The notes: generated by a model not told the origin, from the letters alone. A stretch of 64,000 nucleotides of DNA from Streptomyces lanatus (GCF_014655715.1 NZ_BNBM01000013.1:16555-80554); one strand, 5' to 3'. Shown: positions 17,326-25,760, numbered from the stretch's first letter. Numbers and translations are program-made.

Positions 17326-17352
17326 GGAATGAAACTGGACCGCGGTCCGGTT
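17326..17352 (+). promoter_or_regulatory. SigR-type promoter (GGAAT-N19-GTT) with a TetR operator in its spacer
   Basis: GGAAT at 17326-17330, 19 bases, GTT at 17350-17352. The spacer contains the perfect palindrome GGACCGCGGTCC. It reads toward the FMN reductase ATG at 17437, leaving a leader of about 80 bases. Confidence 0.6.
17337..17348. promoter_or_regulatory. TetR operator 1 (GGACCGCGGTCC)
   Basis: A perfect 12-bp palindrome whose GGACC-x2-GGTCC halves are repeated in operator 2, 36 bases away centre to centre. It lies inside the spacer of the SigR-type promoter, where a bound repressor would block polymerase. Confidence 0.65.
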
Positions 17353-17371
17353 ATGGTGGTACACATCTAAA

Positions 17372-17385
17372 CGGACCTCGGTCCG
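17372..17385. promoter_or_regulatory. TetR operator 2 (CGGACCTCGGTCCG)
   Basis: A 14-bp near-perfect palindrome sharing the GGACC-x2-GGTCC pattern with operator 1, placed downstream of the predicted start of transcription of the FMN reductase gene. Confidence 0.65.
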
Positions 17386-17436
17386 GATCGTAACGGCAGT
17401 GTTTCAGCGCAGTGTTTTCAGCCCCTTGGAGTTCGC

Positions 17437-18000
17437 ATGTCTGTTCGCATCCTCGCGCTCGTCGGCAGCCTTCGCGCCGGTTCGCACAACCGTCAGCTGG
17501 CCGAGGCGGCCGTCAAGCTCGCTCCCGAGGGCGCCGAGGTCGTGCTCTTCGAGGGCCTGGCCGAGATCCCCTTCTACAACGAGGACATCGACGTCGAGGG
17601 CGGCGTCCCGGCCGCCGCCGCCAAGCTGCGTGAGGCCGCGCAGGCCGCCGACGCCTTCCTGCTCTTCTCCCCCGAGTACAACGGCACGATCCCGGCCGTG
17701 CTGAAGAACGCCATCGACTGGCTGTCCCGCCCCTTCGGCGCCGGCGCCTTCGGCGGCAAGCCGGTCGCCGTGGTCGGCACCGCGTTCGGCCAGTACGGCG
17801 GCGTATGGGCGCAGGACGAGACCCGCAAGGCCGTGGGCATCGCCGGCGGCAAGGTGCTGGAGGACGTCAAGCTCTCCATCCCCGGTTCCGTGACCCGCTT
17901 CGCCGAGACCCACCCGGTCGACGACACCGAGGTCGCCGCGCAGCTGACCGAAGTCATCGCGCGCGTCCACGGGCACGCGGGCGAGGCCGTCGCGGCCTGA
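17437..18000 (+). CDS. NAD(P)H-dependent FMN reductase (quinone/azo reductase type)
   Basis: A 187-residue flavodoxin-fold enzyme. The FMN phosphate loop is GSLRAGSHNRQLA near residue 10, and the family signature PEYNGTIPAVLKNAIDW is near 76-92. It catalyses two-electron reduction of FMN, quinones or azo compounds using NAD(P)H in the cytoplasm. It is a single gene with its own terminator. Its promoter region combines a SigR-consensus promoter with two operators for the divergent TetR protein, suggesting induction by quinone or thiol-reactive stress. Confidence 0.9.
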   Translation: MSVRILALVGSLRAGSHNRQLAEAAVKLAPEGAEVVLFEGLAEIPFYNEDIDVEGGVPAAAAKLREAAQAADAFLLFSPEYNGTIPAVLKNAIDWLSRPFGAGAFGGKPVAVVGTAFGQYGGVWAQDETRKAVGIAGGKVLEDVKLSIPGSVTRFAETHPVDDTEVAAQLTEVIARVHGHAGEAVAA

Positions 18001-18012
18001 CCCGTCGCCGAG

Positions 18013-18041
18013 AAGGGCCGGAGCCGAGCGCTCCGGCCCTT
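18013..18041 (+). terminator. Hairpin terminator after the FMN reductase
   Basis: A 12-bp perfect stem AAGGGCCGGAGC / GCTCCGGCCCTT with a CGAGC loop, ending in TTT, 12 bases after the stop codon. It also lies just beyond the end of the convergent LysR gene. Confidence 0.85.
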
Positions 18042-18050
18042 TCGCACGCC

Positions 18051-18956
18051 TCAGGCCACCGCCTTCGGCGCCAGTTCGCGCAGTTCCGCCAGTGCCGCCG
18101 CCACCGCCGGGCGTTCCCGGCAGCCACGGCGGGTGCAGGTGAGCACCTTGCGGTGCGGGTCGCCCGTGCAGCGCACGCGGGCGATCGGCAGGTGCGGGGT
18201 CAGCTGGGCCAGCCGTGGCACGAGGGCGACGCCGAGCCGGTGGGCGACCAGGTGGGCGGTGACATTCCAGTCCAGGGCGTGATGGAGCACGTCAGGGGTG
18301 AAGCCGGCCGCGCCGCACGCCTCCATCACCCGCGGACGGCAGGGGCTCCCCAGCACCGGCGCGATCCAGTCCTCGTGCGCCGCCTCCGCGAGGTCGACGC
18401 GCTCACGTCCGGCCAGCGGATGGTCGGCGTGGACGACGAGGTCGTACGGGTCGTCCAGCAGCGGTTGCTGATCGAAGCGCGCATCGCCCAGCGTCGGGTT
18501 GTGCGGGGTCACCTCCACGACGGCCAGGTCGGCCTCACCCTCGAAGAGCAGGTCGAAGCTCTCCGGCGCTCCCGTCTCCCGGATCCGCACGGTCAGCCGG
18601 GGATGCCGCTCCCGCAGTCGTACGGCCATCGGCGCGAGCAGCACCGGCACGGACATGGGGAAGCCGCTGACGCGCAGTTGCCCGGCGGGGGCGCTGTACT
18701 CGGCGCGCAGGTCGAGTTCGGCCTCCTCCCAGCGCGCCGCGATCGCGTCGGCGTGCGCGAGCAGACTCTCGGCCGCCGAGGTGAGCCGCACCCCGCGGCC
18801 CTGCGGCTCCAGCAGGACGACGTCCAGGTCGCGGGCCAGCTGACGGATCTGCTGGGAGGCGGCGGACGGGGTGAAGTGCAGGGCGTGGGCGGCCGCGGTG
18901 ACCGTGCCGTAGTGCGCCACGGCCCTCAGTACATGCAGTCGGCGCAGGTCAATCAT
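18051..18956 (-). CDS. LysR-family transcriptional regulator
   Basis: A 301-residue LysR protein. Residues 1-60 are the winged helix (LRRLHVLRAVAHYGTVTAAAHALHFTPSAASQQIRQL); the rest is the periplasmic-binding-like effector domain. The start could be ATG 18956 or GTG 18965. Its neighbours are the convergent FMN reductase and, divergently, a small zinc-ribbon-like gene whose start is 116 bases away. No palindrome of the classic T-N11-A type stands out, so the target is unclear. Confidence 0.88.
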   Translation of the reverse strand: MIDLRRLHVLRAVAHYGTVTAAAHALHFTPSAASQQIRQLARDLDVVLLEPQGRGVRLTSAAESLLAHADAIAARWEEAELDLRAEYSAPAGQLRVSGFPMSVPVLLAPMAVRLRERHPRLTVRIRETGAPESFDLLFEGEADLAVVEVTPHNPTLGDARFDQQPLLDDPYDLVVHADHPLAGRERVDLAEAAHEDWIAPVLGSPCRPRVMEACGAAGFTPDVLHHALDWNVTAHLVAHRLGVALVPRLAQLTPHLPIARVRCTGDPHRKVLTCTRRGCRERPAVAAALAELRELAPKAVA

Positions 18957-19072
18957 GAAGTCCACGCTTCAAGGTGACGTCCATAAAGTCAACCTGGACG
19001 TGTACGAAAGCTCGTCGCACCCTTGATTGTGTCGCGACCATCGATCAGTCACACGAGGAGCGAGGAGTCACC

Positions 19073-19297
19073 ATGACCAGCACGACCGGCACCGTCTGCC
19101 CGCACTGCGGATGGCCCGACGGCGCCGAGCCCTTCCAGATCGTCTCCCGGCACATGACGGCGGCGGGCGGCACGGTGTGGACGCGGTGCGGCTGCGGTTC
19201 GCTGCAGGTGAGGGTCGTCGACGCCCGCGGGATGCGGATCGTCTCGCGCGGCCGCCCCGCCGACACCGGCACCCGGTCCGGCACACCGTGCCGCTGA
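19073..19297 (+). CDS. Small protein with CPHC...CGC zinc-ribbon-like pattern
   Basis: A 74-residue protein starting at ATG 19073 after CGAGGAG. It has CPHCGWPDG near the N-terminus and RCGCGSLQ about 35 residues later, spaced like a small zinc ribbon, and a basic C-terminus. I do not recognise the family beyond that. It is divergent from the LysR gene and convergent with the LLM oxidoreductase, ten bases before that gene's stop. It may bind nucleic acid or simply be a structural zinc protein. Confidence 0.65.
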   Translation: MTSTTGTVCPHCGWPDGAEPFQIVSRHMTAAGGTVWTRCGCGSLQVRVVDARGMRIVSRGRPADTGTRSGTPCR

Positions 19298-19307
19298 GCC
19301 GCCGGGC

Positions 19308-20189
19308 TCAGTCGAGCCCGGCCAGCCGCTGTACGGCGGGAGCCGCGAAGTTCTCGATGAACGCCGCCGGCTCCCCCGTACGAGGGCCGAGAATCACCGT
19401 GTCGATGCCGAGCTTGGTGTAGCCCGAGATGTCCCGGGTGAAGGCGTCGAGGTCGCCCGTCATGGCGGCCTCGCCCGAGTAGACGACGGTCTTGCGGATC
19501 TCGTCGTAGTCGCGCCCCTCGGTGTCGCAGTGGCCGCGCAGCACGTCGAGCTTGTGCCTGACCTCCTCCGGCGAGGTGAGGAACAGATTGCACGCGTCGC
19601 CGTACCGGGCCACCAGCCGCAGGGTCTTCTTCTCCCCTCCCCCGCCGATCATGATCTCGGGGTGCGGGGCGCTGACCGGCGCCGGGACGCAGAGGGTCTC
19701 GGCGAGCCGGTGGTGCTTGCCCTCGAAGGGGCCGTTCGCCTCCGGGTCCCACATCTGGAGGCAGATCCGCAGGGTTTCCTCCAGCCGCTCGAAGCGCTCG
19801 GCGACCGGCGGGAACGGTACACCGAGGCCCTCGTGCTCGCGGTCGTACCAGGCCGCGCCGATACCGAGGGCGGCCCGGCCCCCGGACAGCACATCGAGAG
19901 TGGTGACGATCTTGGCGAGCAGCCCTGGGTGGCGGTAGGTCACGCCGGTCACCAGGGCGCCGAGGCGGACCGTGGAAGTGTGTGCGGCGAGGAAGCCGAG
20001 GGTGGTGTACGCCTCCAGCATGGGGTCCTCGGCGCGGTCGTTGAACTCCATCTGGAAGTAGTGGTCCATCACCGACAGCCAGCTCACTCCGGCCGCCTCG
20101 GCGGCGGCGCCCGCGGCGGCGAGTTCGCCGCCGAGCGCGGGACCTCCCCCGGGGTGGTCGAACCGGTTGATGTGCACGCCGACCCGCAT
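19308..20189 (-). CDS. LLM-class F420-dependent oxidoreductase
   Basis: A 293-residue luciferase-like TIM-barrel protein of the F420-dependent type. It starts MRVGVHINRFDHPGG, contains SVMDHYFQ, the TSTVRLGALVTGVTYRHP block and GRAALGIGAAWYDREH, and ends with a TKLGIDTVILGPRTGEP region. These enzymes transfer hydride between coenzyme F420 (or FMN) and organic substrates; the substrate is unknown. A perfect 18-bp palindrome sits 52 bases upstream, in the gap that separates it from the ArsR-type regulator on the same strand. Confidence 0.88.
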   Translation of the reverse strand: MRVGVHINRFDHPGGGPALGGELAAAGAAAEAAGVSWLSVMDHYFQMEFNDRAEDPMLEAYTTLGFLAAHTSTVRLGALVTGVTYRHPGLLAKIVTTLDVLSGGRAALGIGAAWYDREHEGLGVPFPPVAERFERLEETLRICLQMWDPEANGPFEGKHHRLAETLCVPAPVSAPHPEIMIGGGGEKKTLRLVARYGDACNLFLTSPEEVRHKLDVLRGHCDTEGRDYDEIRKTVVYSGEAAMTGDLDAFTRDISGYTKLGIDTVILGPRTGEPAAFIENFAAPAVQRLAGLD

Positions 20190-20240
20190 GTCCTGTCTCC
20201 GTTCGCCCCGACCTGGCCCCCGTCACCGACGACGCTAGAT

Positions 20241-20258
20241 CTTCGAGCGCTCTCGAAG
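20241..20258. promoter_or_regulatory. Perfect inverted repeat CTTCGAG-CGCT-CTCGAAG upstream of the LLM gene
   Basis: Seven-base perfect arms and a 4-base spacer, located in the 69-base gap before the LLM oxidoreductase start and just after the regulator's stop. No T-tract follows, so an operator is more likely than a terminator. Confidence 0.45.
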
Positions 20259-21239
20259 TCAAGCCCGGTCGGCCAGTTGGTCACCGAGCGCGGTGCGCCG
20301 GTACAGCACGCGCCGGCCGTCGCGGGCCCGGCCGACCAGTCCCGTGGCGTGGAGCACCCTCAGATGCTGGGAGACCGCGCCGGGCGTCACGCCGAGGCGG
20401 CGGGCCAGCTCGACCGTGGGCAGCGGTTCGGCGAGCAACCGCAGGATCGTGGTCCGGGGTGCGCCGAGCAGGGCGGCGAGGGCGGAGTCGCCGGGGTCGG
20501 GGCGCGGTTCCCACAGGGTGGCGGCGCCCCTGCCGGGATAGGCGAGCATCGGGGGTTCGTCGGCGCTGACCGGGGGCGCGGGCTTGTGCGCGAACAAGGA
20601 CGGCACCAGGCGCAGTCCGCGCCCGGATCCGTCGACCTCGTGCCGGCCGATCATCTGCTCGACCCGCAGCACACCGTCGCGCCAGCGCACATTGCGGTGC
20701 AGATCGGAGAAGAGGAGCTGGGCACCGCCCATGGCGAGCTGCCGGGCGCGGTGGGTGATGTCGGCCTCCAGCACGAGCCGCATACGCGGCCAGTCCGGAC
20801 CGATGGCCAACTCCCAGTAGCGCAGCAGCAGTTCGGACAGTTCCTCCAGCAGCTCCGCCACATGTGCGTCGCCGGGAGCGGTGGTCTGCCGGAGCGCCTC
20901 GGGCAGCGGGTGCGGGGCGTGCGTGGCGAGCAGGTCGCGGCGTACGAGTTCGGGTGGCGTCGCCCGTACGACGGCGAGCTGGTCCTCCAGCGCGGGCGCG
21001 AACGTCGTCGGGCGCGGGGTGAGGAAGTCGGGCAGGACCAGAGTCTGTCCGACCAGGGCGCCCAGCAGCCGGGCGTCGGCGGGGTCGAGGCGGTCGAGCA
21101 CCGAGCGGCGCCACGGGGTGTGCAGCGGGAAGAGGGCGGGGGCGCGCAGGGCCCGCAGGCTGCCCATGACCTCGCGCAGCGGCGAGATCGCGAACCGGGT
21201 GTCCGCGAGGTCGTCGACGTCGAGCAGGAAGCTGATCAT
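20259..21239 (-). CDS. ArsR-type regulator with C-terminal helix-turn-helix (DUF5937-like N-terminus)
   Basis: A 326-residue regulator with reversed layout. A long N-terminal domain (SFLLDVDDLADTRFAISPLREVMGS onward, the DUF5937-type fold) precedes an ArsR winged helix at about 255-320 (RTTILRLLAEPLPTVELARRLGVTPGAVSQHLRVLHATGLV). ATG at 21239 is chosen; the upstream alternative adds nine residues. It is divergent from an MFS transporter with only 56 bases between starts, the classic arrangement for control of an exporter. Confidence 0.85.
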   Translation of the reverse strand: MISFLLDVDDLADTRFAISPLREVMGSLRALRAPALFPLHTPWRRSVLDRLDPADARLLGALVGQTLVLPDFLTPRPTTFAPALEDQLAVVRATPPELVRRDLLATHAPHPLPEALRQTTAPGDAHVAELLEELSELLLRYWELAIGPDWPRMRLVLEADITHRARQLAMGGAQLLFSDLHRNVRWRDGVLRVEQMIGRHEVDGSGRGLRLVPSLFAHKPAPPVSADEPPMLAYPGRGAATLWEPRPDPGDSALAALLGAPRTTILRLLAEPLPTVELARRLGVTPGAVSQHLRVLHATGLVGRARDGRRVLYRRTALGDQLADRA

Positions 21240-21249
21240 TGAGCCCCGG

Positions 21250-21264
21250 GCTAAATCCTTTGGC
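21250..21264. promoter_or_regulatory. Imperfect palindrome GCTAAA-TCC-TTTGGC, possible ArsR operator
   Basis: Lies in the 56-base gap between the divergent ArsR-type and MFS genes. Five of six arm positions pair, and it is an AT-richer island. Weak but well placed. Confidence 0.3.
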
Positions 21265-21295
21265 AACCGGCCGTCACCGGCGTGGACTTCGGCAC

Positions 21296-22555
21296 ATGAC
21301 GGATCACGACCACCGGCAGACTACCTCCGCGATCGCACTGCTCGCCTTCGCCTGCGGAGTCGCCGTGGGCAATGTCTACTTCCCGCAGGCGCTCGGCCCG
21401 TTGGTGGCCGCAGGCCTCGGTGTCCCGCCCGACGCGGCCACCACGGTGGTGACGGCGACCCAGTTCGGCTACGCGGCCGGCATCTTCTTCCTCGTCCCGC
21501 TCGGCGACCGGCTGCGGCCCCGCCGGCTGCTCGTCACCCTGCTCGCGGTGACCGGGCTCGGCCTGCTCGCCGCGAGTACGGCGCGGACGCTGATGCCGCT
21601 GCTCGCCGCGAGCGTCCTCGTCGGCGCGGCCACGGTGATCGCGCCGCTCGCGGGCCCGCTGGCGGCCGGTCTGGTGCCCGCCGAGCGACGCGGCGTGGTC
21701 AGCGGCACCCTGCTCAGCGGCTGCCTCGCCGGGATGCTGCTGTCCCGAGCGTTCGGCGGCGCCCTCGGCGACTGGCTGGGCTGGCGGGCGCCCTACGTCG
21801 CCGCCGCGGCGCTGTCCCTCGTGGTCGCGGCCCTGCTGGCCCGTCTGCTGCCGCAGCTGCCCCCGGCCACCGCGACGTCCTACCCCGCGCTGCTCGCCGC
21901 ACCGCTGCGGCTGCTGCGCACCGAGCCGGAACTGCGCCGCTCGTGCCTCTACCAGGCCTCGCTGTTCGCCGCGTTCTCCGCGGTGTGGACCGGCGTGGTG
22001 CTGCTCCTCACGGGCCCGGCGTACGGCCTGGACACGACGGCCGCCGGGCTGCTGGCCCTGGTCAACGCGGGGACGATGCTGGCGACGCCGGTAGCGGGGC
22101 GGCTGGTGGACCGCAGGGGCGCGGACCCGGTCAACCTCGTGTGCTTCCTCGTGGTCGGAGTGTCGGCGCCGGTCCTGGCGTTCGGCGCGCTGGGCGGCGT
22201 ACCCGGACTGGTCGCGCTGGTCGTCGGCACCCTGCTCCTCGATGTCGGCATGCAGTCCGGGATGGTCGCCAACCAGGTGCGGATCTACGGCCTCGGCGCC
22301 GATGTCCGCAGCCGTCTCAACACCGCGTACATGACCTGCTCCTACCTCGGCGGCACCGCGGGCTCCTGGCTGGGCGCCCATGCGTACGGCCGCTTCGGGT
22401 GGATCGGGGTGTGCGCGCTGGTCGCGGCACTCACGGCGGTGGCACTCACGCGCCATCTGCTCCCACGCGCTCGGCCCCGGCCGGTTCCTGCCGCTCCTGA
22501 CGCTTCGAGGCGCGCAGACTGGTCACCGTCGTCACAGCCAGGACGAGCACGATGA
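21296..22555 (+). CDS. MFS transporter
   Basis: A 419-residue, 12-helix major facilitator. The conserved loop between helices 2 and 3 reads VPLGDRLRPRRLL, and the helix-5 region reads GALGDWLGWRAPYVAAA. It begins MTDHDHRQTTSAIALLAFACGVAVGN and resembles the drug-export branch. The divergent ArsR-type regulator probably controls it. Its 3' end overlaps the 3' end of the terC gene by 110 bases on opposite strands, so the two transcripts are convergent and partly complementary. The substrate is unknown. Confidence 0.88.
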   Translation: MTDHDHRQTTSAIALLAFACGVAVGNVYFPQALGPLVAAGLGVPPDAATTVVTATQFGYAAGIFFLVPLGDRLRPRRLLVTLLAVTGLGLLAASTARTLMPLLAASVLVGAATVIAPLAGPLAAGLVPAERRGVVSGTLLSGCLAGMLLSRAFGGALGDWLGWRAPYVAAAALSLVVAALLARLLPQLPPATATSYPALLAAPLRLLRTEPELRRSCLYQASLFAAFSAVWTGVVLLLTGPAYGLDTTAAGLLALVNAGTMLATPVAGRLVDRRGADPVNLVCFLVVGVSAPVLAFGALGGVPGLVALVVGTLLLDVGMQSGMVANQVRIYGLGADVRSRLNTAYMTCSYLGGTAGSWLGAHAYGRFGWIGVCALVAALTAVALTRHLLPRARPRPVPAAPDASRRADWSPSSQPGRAR

Positions 22556-23435
22556 AGCCCAGCGAGAACGGGATGCTGATCTCGGGGACATGGACCCCGG
22601 ACTCGTGCAGCGCGTGCAGCACCAGCTTCACGCCGATGAAGCCGAGGATGATCGACAGGCCGTAGCTGAGGTGGACCAGCTTCTTCAGCAGACCCCCGAT
22701 GAGGAAGTACAGCTGCCTCAGACCCATCAGGGCGAAAGCGTTGGCGGTGAACACGATGTACGGGTCCTGCGTCAGCCCGTAGATCGCCGGGATGGAGTCC
22801 AGGGCGAACAGCACGTCGGTGGAGCCGATCGCGAGCATCACGACCAGCATCGGGGTCATGACCCGCTTGCCGTTCTGCTCGATCCACAGCTTGGTGCCGT
22901 GATAGCGGTCGGCGACACCGAATCGCTCCTCCGCCATCTTGAGCAGCTTGTTCTCCTGGTACTCCTCGTCGTGCTCGTCCTTGCGGGCGTCCTGGACGAG
23001 CTTGTAGGCGGTCCAGATCAGGAAGGCGCCGAAGAGGTAGAACACCCAGGAGAACGTGGAGATGATCGCCGCACCGGCCGCGATGAACCCGGCGCGCAGC
23101 ACCAGCGCCATGATCACGCCGACCATCAGGACCCGCTGCTGATACTGGGAGGGGACCGCGAACTTCCCCATGATCAGGACGAAGACGAAGAGATTGTCCA
23201 CGCTCAGCGACTTCTCGGTGATGTAGCCGGCGAAGAACTCGCCCGTGGGCCCGCCACCGCCGTAGAAGTACAGCCCGAGCCCGAAGAGACAGGCCAGAAC
23301 GACCCAGACGAGCGTCCAGGTGCCCGCTTCCCGGACGGAGACGTCGTGGGGTTTGCGGCCGATGAAGAAGTCCACGGCGACCAGCGCGCACAGGGCCACG
23401 ATGGTCAGCAGCCAGACGGCGAGGGAAACGTTCAC
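22446..23435 (-). CDS. TerC/Alx-family integral membrane protein
   Basis: A 329-residue TerC protein with about nine membrane helices. The conserved acidic membrane motifs are clear: EKSLSVDNLFVFVLIMGKF and STDVLFALDSIPAI, with a charged central loop KDEHDEEYQENKLLKMAEERF. Such proteins export manganese or protect against metal and tellurite stress. The start is GTG at 23435, preceded by AGGAG at the right distance; longer frames upstream run opposite the next gene. I looked for a manganese riboswitch in the 235-base upstream region and could not recognise one. No ter operon partners are nearby. Confidence 0.9.
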   Translation of the reverse strand: MNVSLAVWLLTIVALCALVAVDFFIGRKPHDVSVREAGTWTLVWVVLACLFGLGLYFYGGGGPTGEFFAGYITEKSLSVDNLFVFVLIMGKFAVPSQYQQRVLMVGVIMALVLRAGFIAAGAAIISTFSWVFYLFGAFLIWTAYKLVQDARKDEHDEEYQENKLLKMAEERFGVADRYHGTKLWIEQNGKRVMTPMLVVMLAIGSTDVLFALDSIPAIYGLTQDPYIVFTANAFALMGLRQLYFLIGGLLKKLVHLSYGLSIILGFIGVKLVLHALHESGVHVPEISIPFSLGFIVLVLAVTTVTSLRASKRQERQEPAGAERVGADGA

Positions 23436-23670
23436 AGGTGCTACTCCTGGTGCAGGTGGGGCGTTGACAGCGTTGTCTGCGTGCGGCAGGTTCATCCACC
23501 CCCGGCGGGTGAACAGCGGGTCATCTCCTGGCAAGCTCCAGGTCACGGGCGTGCCACCCGCCGGGCGGCGGGGAGGTTCCGCCGAACGGCGGCCCTCGGC
23601 CCGGTGCCGGGGCACGGATGCTGGCCGCAGAGCCGCCGGGCACGCTCGTGCCCCTGTGTGAGGAGACGCC

Positions 23671-24648
23671 ATGACCCAGGCCCCGCCGCCCCCGTTCGAC
23701 CCCGAGCTCGCCGCCGCGCTGGAGCTCATCAAGGACGTGATCTCGCCCGGCCTCACGATGGACGAGATAGCCGACGTCCGTCAGGGGCCGGGGATCGAGA
23801 TGCTGGCCGAGCTGGATCTGACCATGGACGGCTTCTTCGAGGTCGAGGACCGGGCGGTGCCGGGCCCCGAGGGCGCGCCGGAGATCTCGCTGCTGATCTG
23901 CCGGCCGGCCGTGGCGGCGGACGCGGGCCCGCGGCCCGTGATCTACCACGTGCACGGTGGCGGCCTGATCCTCGGCGACAATCGCGTCGGGGTCGAGGCC
24001 GCCCTGTCCTGGGCGAAGGAACTGGACGCGGTCGTGGTGTCCGTGGAGTACCGGCTCGCGCCCGAGCATCCGTACCCGGCGCAGATCGAGGACGTGTACG
24101 CGGGTCTGGAGTGGACGGCGAAGCACGCGGCCGAGCTCGGCGGCGACGCCCGGCGGATCGTCGTCGCCGGGGCGAGCGCCGGCGGCGGGCTGTCGGCGGC
24201 GCTGGCGCTGCTCACCCGGGACCGCGGGGGTCCGGAGCTGATCGGGCAGATGCTGATGTGCCCGATGCTGGACGATCGCAACGACAGTCCGTCCACGTAC
24301 CAGATGGCGGGGCTGGGCATCTGGGACCGCACGGCGAACGAGACCGGGTGGACGGCGCTGCTCGGCGAGCGGCGGGGCGGGGCGGACGTGCCCGCGTATG
24401 CGGCGCCTGCCCGTGCGGAGGATCTGTCCGGCCTGCCGCCGGCGTTCCTCGATGTCGGCTCCGCGGAGACCTTCCGTGACGAGGTCGTCGCCTATGCCTC
24501 GCGGATCTGGCAGGCGGGGGGTGTGGCCGAGCTGCATGTGTGGCCCGGTGGCTTTCACGGCTTCGACGGATTTGCTCCGCAGGCGGCGGTTTCTCAGGCT
24601 TGTCAGAGGGCTCATGTGGGGTGGTTGCGGCGGTTGTTGGAGCAGTGA
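23671..24648 (+). CDS. Alpha/beta hydrolase, hormone-sensitive-lipase (HSL) type esterase
   Basis: A 325-residue esterase with the HSL oxyanion motif HGGG (VYHVHGGGLILG, about 95), nucleophile Ser in GASAGGG (about 168), Asp in LDVGSAETFRDEV (about 265), and His in GGFHGFDGF (about 293). It hydrolyses short-chain carboxyl esters in the cytoplasm; there is no signal peptide. ATG at 23671 follows GAGGAGACGCC. It is divergent from terC and followed by a dispersed repeat that may act as a terminator. Confidence 0.92.
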   Translation: MTQAPPPPFDPELAAALELIKDVISPGLTMDEIADVRQGPGIEMLAELDLTMDGFFEVEDRAVPGPEGAPEISLLICRPAVAADAGPRPVIYHVHGGGLILGDNRVGVEAALSWAKELDAVVVSVEYRLAPEHPYPAQIEDVYAGLEWTAKHAAELGGDARRIVVAGASAGGGLSAALALLTRDRGGPELIGQMLMCPMLDDRNDSPSTYQMAGLGIWDRTANETGWTALLGERRGGADVPAYAAPARAEDLSGLPPAFLDVGSAETFRDEVVAYASRIWQAGGVAELHVWPGGFHGFDGFAPQAAVSQACQRAHVGWLRRLLEQ

Positions 24649-24660
24649 CGGGAATTGTTG

Positions 24661-24712
24661 TGGCTGGTCGCGCCCACGCGGCGGAGCCGCATGACGACAC
24701 AGCCTCGCGCCC
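24661..24712 (+). repeat. Streptomyces dispersed intergenic repeat (GGTCGCGCCCACGCGGCGGA type)
   Basis: The string TGGCTGGTCGCGCCCACGCG, continuing GCGGAGCCGCATGACGACAC then AGCCTCGCGCCC, belongs to a short intergenic sequence I recognise as recurring after genes in many Streptomyces genomes. GCGGCGGAGCCGC can fold. It lies just after the esterase stop and may help end its transcript. Confidence 0.55.
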
Positions 24713-24767
24713 ATGGATTTCGGCCCAGGCGGCACCGGCTCTTGACCGCATGTCGCACCATTGGCCT

Positions 24768-25760
24768 ATGAAAGAGCTGGCCGGGCGGTTGACCGCCCTC
24801 GACCCCGACGCGGGGGCCGCCGTTCGGGTCATCGCCTACTTCGATCGGCTGGCCGAGTCCCGTGCCGGGCTGGAGGCGCTGGTGCGCGGTGCCGCCGTGC
24901 TCGCCGGGGTCGCGGCACGGCTGGTGGACGGGGACCGGCGGGTCCATGTGCGGGTCGAGGCGGACGGCACGCGCCGGGACAGCGAGCTGCCGCCGGATCC
25001 CGCGTGGCCGTCGGCCGCGCTGACGCCGGGCGGCGCACCCGCGCTGTGGCTGGAGCGGGACGGGCGGGCCGAGCCGAGCGTCGTGGACGCGGTGATCCTG
25101 GAGCGGGCCGCCGGTGTCATACGGCTCGTGCTCGACCGGACGCGAGGACGGGCCCCCGCCGATGACCCGGCGCTCGTCGAGACCGTCCTCGACGGCACGG
25201 CTCCGGAGACGGCACGGCTGCACGCGGCCCGGCGTCTGGGCCTGGACCCCACCGCACCGGCCCGCGTCCTCGCCCCGCTGGACGGGCGCCCGCATATCGT
25301 CCCCGCGCACCTCGACGCCGGGGCGCCCGCCGGCCGCGTCGGCGTGGGGCCCGCCGTCCCGGTGCCGGACCTGCCCCGCTCCTGGTCCGAGGCCCGCGTC
25401 GCCCTGCGGTTCACGGCCGAGGGCACCGCACAGGACCCGGGCCCCCGCGTCGTGCACGCCGAGGAACTGGGCGGCACCGCCCTGCTCGCCGACCTCGTGG
25501 CACCGGGTGCCGAGCCGCCGCCCGACGTACAGGCCCTGGAGGCGGCCGCCGCGGCGGCGCCCTGGCTGCTGGCCACGCTGCACGCCGTCGCCTCGACGGT
25601 GAGCCTGCGCGCGGCGGCGACCGAGATCAACGTCCACCACTCCACACTCCAGGAGCGGCTGGCCCACGCCGAACACCTGCTGGGCTGGCCACTGCGCACA
25701 CCGCAGGGCCGGTTCAGGCTGGGGCTGGCGCTGGCGATGCGGCAGCTGACGCGGACGTAG
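24768..25760 (+). CDS. PucR-type helix-turn-helix regulator
   Basis: A 330-residue protein. The last 60 residues (TLHAVASTVSLRAAATEINVHHSTLQERLAHAEHLLGWPL) are a PucR-family C-terminal helix-turn-helix. The middle region has an ARVLAPLDGRPHIVP segment similar to the GGDEF-like part of that family, and the first 180 residues are a less conserved sensor. ATG at 24768 is used. It stands alone between a dispersed repeat and a convergent gene, so its target is unknown. Confidence 0.82.
   Translation: MKELAGRLTALDPDAGAAVRVIAYFDRLAESRAGLEALVRGAAVLAGVAARLVDGDRRVHVRVEADGTRRDSELPPDPAWPSAALTPGGAPALWLERDGRAEPSVVDAVILERAAGVIRLVLDRTRGRAPADDPALVETVLDGTAPETARLHAARRLGLDPTAPARVLAPLDGRPHIVPAHLDAGAPAGRVGVGPAVPVPDLPRSWSEARVALRFTAEGTAQDPGPRVVHAEELGGTALLADLVAPGAEPPPDVQALEAAAAAAPWLLATLHAVASTVSLRAAATEINVHHSTLQERLAHAEHLLGWPLRTPQGRFRLGLALAMRQLTRT

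Noticed and set aside
23436..23670. Manganese (yybP-ykoY) riboswitch upstream of terC
   Set aside because: I looked for the conserved loops on the minus strand; only generic GC-rich stems are present and the key loop sequences are not recognisable. A covariance-model search would settle it.
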